From the NCBI GenBank assembly GCA_002385815.1, contig DGEE01000104.1, positions 1,402 to 6,862 on the forward strand: DNA of 5,461 nucleotides, given 5' to 3'. Below, in pieces: positions 1 through 5,461 of the stretch. Every line of letters starts with the position of its first letter. The first letter of the stretch is position 1. This stretch comes from Hungateiclostridiaceae bacterium UBA3934 (GTDB taxonomy: Bacteria > Bacillota > Clostridia > Acetivibrionales > DTU013). A program made the position numbers and the translations under genes. The notes under the pieces are model-generated. The model was not told where the DNA came from. It saw only the letters and a program-made list of their open reading frames with translations, and made no database searches.

Positions 1-1
1 A

Positions 2-121
2 AGAATAAAAACCGAAATTAAAAGCGAAAGTGAACTTGAAAAGGAACTTGCTGAGATCGAAAAAGAGAGTAATGCTGTATACTCAAAATATATACCTCAG
101 AAGGTAAAGATAGAAGGTGCA
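2..121 (+). other. Charged, probably coiled segment preceding the helicase
   Basis: Residues 1-40 are dominated by Lys and Glu, with a heptad-like spacing of hydrophobics (for example SELEKELAEIEKE around res. 8-22), followed by VYSKYIPQKVKIEGA, which leads into the conserved helicase entry. The Glu/Lys pattern suggests a helix or short coiled coil linking the helicase to whatever lies upstream. No enzymatic motif is visible. It continues from sequence outside the window, so it could equally be the C-terminal tail of an upstream domain. Confidence 0.55.
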
Positions 122-3100
122 AAAGAACACCCATCTGAACTTGTTGAAAGCGCTGCTATGTCTGCTGTGGCTCCACCTGATCCTACATACAGTCCCAACC
201 TGCCTGAAAATGTTATCAGGGATGGATTGCTATCTTTACCACAGCTTGAAAGTGTAATATACGCCGGACAGGCTCACAGCAATATCCTTCCCGACGGTAC
301 AATAAAAGGATTTTTCATTGGAGATGGTACTGGCGTTGGTAAGGGCAGAACTATTGCTGGCATTATTATGGATAATTTCCGGCAGGGTAGAATAAAAGCT
401 GTTTGGGTAAGTGAAAATAAAAAGCTGTTCAAAGATGCAACTAGAGATTGGACTGGTATTGGTGGCAATAAAGATGATCTTTTTGACCTTGGCAAATTCA
501 AAATAAATCAGAGTATTGAGCGGAAATCTGGAATACTATTTACTACTTATAGCACACTCAAGAGCGAGAGTAGAGATGCTGGAAGGGTTAAGCAATCTGA
601 ATATGACGGTACCAGGCTTAAACAGATAGTTGATTGGCTCGGTAAAGACTTTGATGGGGTTATAATATTTGATGAAGCCCATAACATGGCATCTGCTGTT
701 GAATATGGAAGGGGACTGCGAAAGAAGAAAGCTTCACATAAGGCGTTGGCGGGATTAGAGTTGCAGTCATTATTACCGAACGCAAGAGTAGTCTATTCTT
801 CGGCAACAGGAGCAACAGATGTTCATAACTTAGCTTATGCGCCGAGATTAGGTTTGTGGGGCGAAGGTACTCCATTCAGAGATGTCAGAGATTTTATTGA
901 CCAAATATCTTCAGGCGGTTTGGCTGCAATGGAACTTATTGCGCGTGATATGAAGTCAATGGGTTTATATTTGGCAAGGAATATAAGTTTTGAAGGTGTC
1001 GAATATGAAGCATTGCAGCATGATCTTTCGCCAATTCAAAGAGAAATGTACGATAAGTATTGCGAGGCATGGCAAATCGTACTGAACAATATAAATGAGG
1101 CATTGGAAATTACCGGACAAGCAAAGAATTCTCGAAAGAGATCTGATATTATAAGCCAGTTTTGGAGTAATAACCAAAGGTTCTTCAATCTGGTTATCAC
1201 TTCTATGGCTATGCCTTCCGTTATACAAGATATTAAAAACGAGCTGAAGAATGGAAATTCAGTCATTATCCAGTTGGTGAACACTAATGAAGCTGCTTTC
1301 AACAGAGCAATATCCAATGTATCTGAGGAAGATGTAAATCTTGAAGATATTGACTTAAGTCCAACAGATATTTTACTTCAGTATATAGAAAAAGCCTTTC
1401 CGGTTCAGCAATATGAAGAATATGTTGATGATAATGGGAAAGAAAGATCAAGGCCTGTATATGACAGTGAAGGGAATCCTGTATTAAACAAAGAGGCTGT
1501 TGCGGCAAAAGAGAGTCTTATTTCTGATATTAAAGAGATGAAACTGCCAGACGGCGCATTGGAGATAATCCTTGATACATTCGGTCCGGATCAAGTTGCC
1601 GAGGTTACAGGACGTACCCGACGTATGATAAGGAAAAAGGATGAAAAAACAGGCGAATTAAAGAGGGTTATCGAGAAATGGTCAGAATCAAAATCAAACG
1701 CCGATGCAAAAGCCTTTCAAGATGGCAAGAAAAGAATTCTTGTATTCTCGAATGCTGGTAGTACCGGTATGAGTTATCATGCCGATAGAAATGCAAAGAA
1801 TCAGCAGAAACGTGTACATTACCTGCTGCAGCCTGGATGGAACGCTATAAAAGCTACGCAGGGTTTTGGAAGAAGCCACAGGAGCAACCAGGTAGTAGCT
1901 CCGAAATTCAAACTTGTTACGACAGATTTAAAAGGTCAAAAGAGGTTTATTTCTACAATAGCTAGACGTTTGGATCAGCTTGGTGCTCTGACAAAAGGCC
2001 AGAGACAGGCCGGCAGTGGAATATTTAGTGAGAAGGATAATCTTGAGGGACCTCTTGCCTCTGATACGTTGCAGAGATTTTTCAGAGATTTGTTCCAGAA
2101 TAATGTAGATGGACTTGAATTAGATGGCAAAAAAGTCCTTAGGGATATGGGGCTGTATGAATACCTTACTGACGAGTATGGCAACTATAATGATGATGCC
2201 ACGATAACCAGAGATACAAGAAGGTTTTTAAATAGGGTATTGAATCTGAAGTATGCAGATCAGAACGCTATATTTGAAGCCTTCTATGAAAGAATGGAAA
2301 GGAACTTCCAGGAAGCACTTGAAAATGGTACGCTCGATGTTGGCCTTGAAAACTATAAGGCTGAAAAAATAGTTGTTAAGGACGAGCATGTAATACACAA
2401 GGACAATACCGGGGCAGAAACCAAATACCTTGAACTGACTGCTTATAGGAAACCTGCCATTCTGATATTTGATACACTGCAAAACTATGATAATTTCATC
2501 GGCCTATATAGGAATAAAGAAACAGGCGAGGTTAGGGCAGTATTACGGTCTGCAAATAAAACTCTGGAAAATGGCGAAGTAACTAAAACATATAGATTGT
2601 TATCTCCTTTATATGGTAAAGAGTCAAAGTATATTGAAAAAACTCTGAATGCGAAAATGGAGGAAATCAGTAAAAAGGAGTGGCGCGCTGCTTGGCTATC
2701 CGAGATTGAGAAACTGCCGGAGTACACCGAAGAAAATTTGCATATGCTGACCGGTACACTGCTGCCTATATGGAATAAACTCCCGAAAGGCAATATGCGT
2801 ATTGTCAGGATTGTTGACGATAAGGGAAAGGCTTACCTTGGTCGACTTATAGCTGAAGAACAAATAGCAGAAACATTAAGAAGATTTTCTGTAGCAAAAG
2901 ACATTAAATATGATCCTGCTGACGTATTCAATAAAGTGCTTAAAGAAGGATACACAGTTACATTTGACAATACTCCACCTATGACTATGAAAAGGAAAAA
3001 AGTGTCAGGAGAGTATAGAATAGAGCTTTCCGGCGGGGATTCATGGTGGTACGCAAGAAAAATACCAGGTATTATAACTGAGCAAATTGGTTATAACCGC

Positions 3101-5461
3101 AGATACTTTATACCCGTTGATGAACGTGGAAGCCAGATTATTGCAGAGTTGATGAAGGATAACAGCATTAAGTCTGTTAAGAAAGGCATAATTGAAACTG
3201 AAGATGAAACAAGTGTTCAGTCGTTTTCCAGCATTGATGCAGATATGCCTAAAGGTGACGGCAGCAGTGTAGCTTCAAAGACTGTTGATGATATTATAAA
3301 GATCATCGAGAAGCATACCGGCGTGCCCATAAGGACAGGCAAGTACCGCCAGAGGGCCCGCGGTATATTCAAAGTTAATCCTGAGGTCATCCGCACGAAG
3401 GTGCGCGGTGATCTGCCGGCAATCGCTCACGAACTCGGGCACTATCTTGATAAGAAGTTTAAATTTTCATCGAGCCAGGAATTCAAGAACGAACTTATGA
3501 AGCTGGGCGTTCCTGCATCAAAGCCGGGATACAGTGCAAAGCAGATCCGGGCCGAAGGCATCGCCGAATTTGTAAGGCTGTATCTGACCAACCCGGTGCT
3601 TGCAAATAAGAAGGCTCCGGAATTCATGGCACACTTTGAGAAGTCGCTTGATGCTGATACACTGAGCTTCCTTGCGACCCTGCGTAAAGAAATATCAGCT
3701 ATCAAGGGTCTGCCATACAACAAGAGGATATGGAACAGCATATCCAGCGGTGAGAGCAGAAGGTCCAACAGGGATTCATTAAGGTTCATTCATAAATTTT
3801 ATGATGCTTGGATCGACGAGACAGGTCCTTTTGCAAGGATGCAAAGCTATGCTGAAAGCAAGGGATGGGAAGGTCAAAACCTGGAATTGATGGTGAAGCT
3901 ATACAAAGGCATGGCATCTAAGGTAAAAAGCAATCTGTTTTATGCTCAAAGGAATTTAGATGGCGAAGTTGTCGGCGAATCATTAGCTGAGATACTGGAA
4001 CCTTTGTCACCAAAAGAAGTTAAGAAACGGACCGGAAAGCGCAGTAATTCTATTCAGGAAAAGAAAGATTTTATCACATATATGGTTTCACGCAGGGCAA
4101 TGGACTATAAAGACAGGGGCCTGGTCATGCCTGACCCGTGGTACGTATATGAGGATAATATAATTGCAATGGAAGAAAAATATCCTCATTTCGCGGAGAT
4201 ATTTGCAAAACTCCGGCAGTGGGAGAACAACAATCTTCAGTTACTCATCGATTCCGACCTTAAAACTGCGGAAGAGATCGAAATAATTAAATTCATGAAC
4301 GCTAACCACGTTCCTCTTCACAGAATCCGTGATGCAGCCGAATCAATACGACCCGGCAGTGGTACTGGCTTAGGACAGACAAGAGAAGTGCTTAGGAGGG
4401 CAACAGGCTCCGGAGCGACGATTATTGACCCGCTTGAGAGCATGATAGTTGATGCTTTCATCATAAGGCGTGCCGCCGAAGCCAACAGGATTTTCAGGAC
4501 CCTCTATGAAATGTCTAAACTCGAAGGCATAGGAAAGATGGTGGAGGTAATACCGCCGAAAAGCAAAATGACCACATTTACTGTCGAAGAGATTAGGGGA
4601 CAACTTCTGAAATCTGCCAATGCCGAAATAGAAGCGATCAAATCCATGGAAATATCGGAAGAACAGCAAAAAGCTCTCGCACAAGCAGAAGCATATAAAG
4701 ATGCTATTGTGAATATGTCGGACGAACAGCTTGAAGCGGTAATGTCTATCTACAGACCTCTGTATCAGGAAAAGGACAACCAGGTTGTTGCATACGTAGA
4801 TGGCAAAAAAGTGCTGATGGAAGTTGATCCGCACCTTTTCCGAGCGATAAAGAGATTGAATCACCAGCAGGCTGGCCTTATTATGCGCCTGCTCGGCAAG
4901 ATTAAGAATGTCAGGGTAGCAACAATTGTCACGGATATGGTGTTTGTTCTCAGGAACGTGGCAAGGGATTTCGGCACATCGTTGATACAGTCTGAAGCCG
5001 GGATAAAACCTTGGGATATAATCCGGGGATATATCAGCGTTGCGACAAAAGACAAATGGTATAGAGAATATCTTGCAGCTGGCGGCGCTATTGACTTTAG
5101 TAGCGTTTTTACCCGCAGGCAAGCGCAGAAGCTGGAGGATGAGGTGCTACAATATACTTTGCCCGAAAAAGCCGCAGCATTCATTGAGGCGATGGGTGAG
5201 TGTCTGAATAACAATAACGCCCGTACAAGAGATAAACTGAAAAATGCTGCTAAAGCACTGATTGAAATTCCGATAGATATGATACATGATGCGGTTGAAT
5301 GGTCTGAACACGGTGCAAGAGTAGCGGAGTTTAGAAAAGCTATAGAAAAACTTGGTGTTGACAAGGACACTGCTGCTTCATGGGGCAGGAAACTTTCGGT
5401 TGACTTTCTGAGACATGGATATGCGGCAAAACAGGTTAACCAAGCCATCGCATTCTTTAAC
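2..5461 (+). CDS. Giant polyvalent protein: strawberry-notch helicase + zincin peptidase + LPD38-like domain (partial at both ends)
   Basis: One uninterrupted forward frame of 1,820 codons fills the window; base 1 is the last base of the preceding codon and the last three bases form a complete Asn codon. Neither start nor stop is present, so the full protein is longer on both sides. Domains in order are a charged N-terminal segment, a full SF2 helicase of the strawberry-notch family (res. 43-1064), a linker, an HELGH zincin-like domain (1094-1240), an unnamed helical region (1250-1515), a coiled-coil-like stretch (1524-1590) and an LPD38-like domain (from 1600). This architecture is known from phage and conjugative-element polyvalent proteins, proposed to be delivered with DNA and to counter host defences. 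No signal peptide or transmembrane segment is seen in the visible part. Only two cysteines occur (C354, C1734). Family assignment is firm; the biological role is inferred. Related mobile-element proteins often carry a DNA methyltransferase or other enzyme N-terminal to the helicase, which cannot be checked here. Confidence 0.95.
128..1183 (+). other. Strawberry-notch-type helicase, ATPase lobe 1 (AAA_34-like)
   Basis: Residues 43-394 form the first RecA-like lobe of an SF2 ATPase. The family-typical entry is present: HPSELVESAAMSAVAPPD (res. 43-60), then the LP...LSLPQLESVIYAGQAH block (67-92), whose Q81/Q90 region corresponds to the Q motif. Walker A is GDGTGVGKGR (107-116, Lys114). Walker B is FDEAHNM (DEAH at 224-227); animal SNO proteins have DECH here, while phage and bacterial members commonly have DEAH. 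Motif III reads SSATGAT (266-272), followed by the family signature NLAYAPRLGLWGEGTPF. Further family blocks are GGLAAMELIARDMKSMGLYLAR, SPIQREMYD (343-351) and QRFF (392-395). All ATP-binding and hydrolysis residues I can place are intact, so the module is predicted to be an active nucleic-acid-dependent ATPase. Whether it unwinds or only translocates cannot be told from sequence. Confidence 0.93.
1184..2281 (+). other. Strawberry-notch-type helicase, lobe 2 (Helicase_C_4-like)
   Basis: Residues about 395-760 form the second helicase lobe. VIIQLVNTNEA (421-431) matches the block where family members have a GLQSTGEA-like motif. FGPDQVAEVTGR (527-538) is the conserved 'AE(L/V)TGR' segment. FSNAGSTGMSYHAD (582-595) corresponds to motif V. 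PGWNAIKATQ leads into motif VI, QGFGRSHRSNQ (620-630), with R624 and R627 as arginine-finger candidates. The downstream QKRFISTIARRLDQLGALTKGQRQA is a further SNO signature. Between motifs lies an insertion (about res. 465-500) with EEYVDDNGKERSRPVYD and EGNPVLNKEA; similar inserts occur in phage members. Both lobes are full length with no frameshift or missing motif, so the helicase should be functional. Confidence 0.92.
2294..3193 (+). other. Strawberry-notch helicase C-terminal accessory region
   Basis: Residues about 765-1064 continue the SNO architecture beyond the helicase core. An alpha/beta segment begins near YLELTAYRKPAILIF (from 809). It leads to LTGTLLPIWNKLP (916-928), RIVRIVDDKGKAYLGRLI (G947/R948) and then the segment YRIELSGGDSWWYARKIPG...EQIGYNRRYFIP (around res. 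1005-1040). I recognise the 'LTG.LLPIW..LP' and 'GR(L/V)I' pattern from phage and bacterial strawberry-notch proteins, where it follows the helicase. No catalytic residues are evident; a role in substrate or partner binding is an inference. The domain boundaries are approximate. Confidence 0.72.
3194..3280 (+). other. Low-complexity acidic/Ser-Gly interdomain linker
   Basis: Residues 1065-1093 are acidic, then rich in Ser, Gly and small residues (ETEDETSVQSFSS, then DADMPKGDGSSVASK), with almost no hydrophobic periodicity. This looks like a disordered tether between the helicase half and the peptidase half. It is a plausible point of proteolytic separation of the two halves, but no recognisable cleavage site is seen. 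Confidence 0.6.
3281..3721 (+). other. Zincin metallopeptidase-like domain (HELGH)
   Basis: Residues 1094-1240 begin with a predicted helix (TVDDIIKIIEKHTGVPI), then a basic strand-rich segment. Next comes AIAHELGHYLDKKF, giving the zinc-binding HExxH at 1143-1147 with catalytic Glu1144. Thirty-eight residues after His1147 lies EGIAEFVRLYLTNP; Glu1185 is the best candidate third zinc ligand, as in gluzincins, with Glu1189 nearby. Zincin domains with this 'HE.GH...(E/D)G.AEF.R.YLT.P' layout are common in phage and conjugative-element polyvalent proteins. The peptidase may process the polyprotein itself or cleave a host target; both are inference. GC content is clearly higher here than upstream (62% over 3301-3360 by hand count, against 23% over 2581-2640), so this module may have a separate origin. 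The motif is intact, so activity is plausible. Confidence 0.82.
3749..4546 (+). other. Helical region of phage polyvalent proteins, unnamed
   Basis: Residues about 1250-1515 are predicted mainly alpha-helical. Recognisable blocks are RFIHKFYDAWIDETGPFARMQ (from 1261), the YKGMASKVKSNLFYAQRNLDGEVVGESLAEIL segment, FITYMVSRRAMDYKDRG, then NANHVPLHR (1433-1441), where related phage proteins have a 'YVP..R' block. The final part, IDPLESMIVDAFIIRRAAEANRIFRTLYEM, is another helix. This order (zincin, this region, LPD38-like domain) recurs in large phage proteins as I know them, but I cannot attach a Pfam name or a function with confidence. No catalytic motif is visible; a structural or binding role is possible. 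Boundaries are approximate. Confidence 0.5.
4571..4771 (+). other. Charged helical or coiled-coil stretch
   Basis: Residues 1524-1590 are rich in Glu, Gln, Ala and Lys with regularly spaced Leu/Ile/Met (VEEIRGQLLKSANAEIEAIK, then EEQQKALAQAEAYKDAIV). This pattern suggests a long helix or coiled coil. It separates the unnamed helical region from the LPD38-like domain and may act as a spacer or an oligomerisation element. It was judged by eye, with no coiled-coil score. Confidence 0.5.
4799..5461 (+). other. LPD38-like domain (large polyvalent protein associated), cut by window end
   Basis: From residue about 1600, blocks typical of the C-terminal LPD38 domain of phage polyvalent proteins appear. 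VRVATIVTDMVFVLRNVARD (1637-1656) corresponds to the 'npaF.lRN..RD' signature. WSEHGARVAEFRKAIEK (1767-1783) corresponds to the '(t/s)R.aeFr.a...g' helix. The last visible residues, VDFLRHG...VNQAIAFFN (1800-1820), match the 'v.vDFsr.G...n....FfNa' block. The function of LPD38 is unknown to me; it is recognised by its repeated association with peptidase, helicase and other effector domains in phage and conjugative-element proteins. It extends past the window, so completeness cannot be judged. The LPD38 assignment comes from memory of the family pattern and needs a profile match. Confidence 0.62.

Noticed and set aside
3392..3405. Small perfect hairpin (5-bp stem CGCAC/GTGCG, GAAG loop)
   Set aside because: The stem is short, no T-run follows, and it lies within coding sequence of the peptidase domain. 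It does not qualify as a terminator or regulatory element.
3442..3789. A 115-codon open frame on the minus strand
   Set aside because: It is antisense to the zincin domain, whose HELGH and EGIAE motifs show that the forward frame is the coding one. The reverse product has no recognisable family features.
4394..4399. AGGAGG, a strong Shine-Dalgarno-like hexamer inside the ORF
   Set aside because: No ATG, GTG or TTG lies at a suitable spacing downstream, and the surrounding codons belong to a continuous domain. It is most likely Arg codons by chance.
4543..4570. GGAGGT followed by an in-frame ATG, a possible internal translation start
   Set aside because: The gap between them is about 19 bases, too long for a normal ribosome-binding site, and nothing else suggests a separate shorter product.
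4370..5122. A 250-codon open frame on the minus strand
   Set aside because: It lies wholly opposite the conserved coding frame (unnamed helical region to LPD38-like domain). Its translation is an unnatural mix rich in Phe, His, Tyr, Cys and Arg with no domain pattern. It is an antisense shadow.
4861..5448. A 195-codon open frame on the minus strand
   Set aside because: It is antisense to the LPD38-like domain, overlaps another antisense frame, and is rich in Ser, Ala and Leu with no recognisable motif. No separate promoter or ribosome-binding evidence supports it.

Overview
The window is a single coding sequence. One forward reading frame (first full codon at base 2) runs without a stop codon from end to end and gives 1,820 codons. 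Both the start and the stop codon lie outside the window, so this is an internal slice of a protein considerably longer than 1,820 residues. No RNA gene, mobile-element end, CRISPR array, promoter or terminator could be supported, and every other open frame looks like a shadow of this one. Residue numbers below count from the codon at base 2.

The protein reads as a 'polyvalent' multidomain protein of the kind described for phages and conjugative elements. In order it holds: (1) a short charged, probably coiled segment (res. 1-40); (2) a complete superfamily 2 helicase/ATPase of the bacterial strawberry-notch (SNO/SBNO) type, with a Q-motif region, Walker A GTGVGKGR, DEAH box, SATGAT motif III and arginine-finger motif QGFGRSHRSNQ (res. 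43-760), followed by the SNO-specific C-terminal region (res. 765-1064); (3) a low-complexity acidic/Ser/Gly linker (res. 1065-1093); (4) a zincin metallopeptidase-like domain with HELGH and a downstream EGIAE motif (res. 1094-1240); (5) a helical region common in such phage proteins but which I cannot name (res. 1250-1515); (6) a charged helical or coiled-coil stretch (res. 1524-1590); (7) the start of a C-terminal domain resembling LPD38, 'large polyvalent protein associated domain 38' (res. 1600 onward), cut by the window end.

The likely source is a tailed phage, prophage or conjugative element of a low-to-moderate GC bacterium. Heavy use of ATA, AGA/AGG and AAA codons fits a Clostridia-like Firmicutes host, but that is a weak inference. 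By analogy with phage P1 DarB and the polyvalent-protein model, the whole protein may be delivered into the recipient cell with the incoming DNA. There the helicase module would act on DNA or on restriction complexes, and the peptidase would process the polyprotein or attack host factors. That role is inference: no neighbouring gene is visible to test it.

Two features stand out beyond the domain list. Base composition jumps at about base 3,290, where the peptidase module begins, which suggests modular assembly. The 1,820 residues contain only two cysteines.
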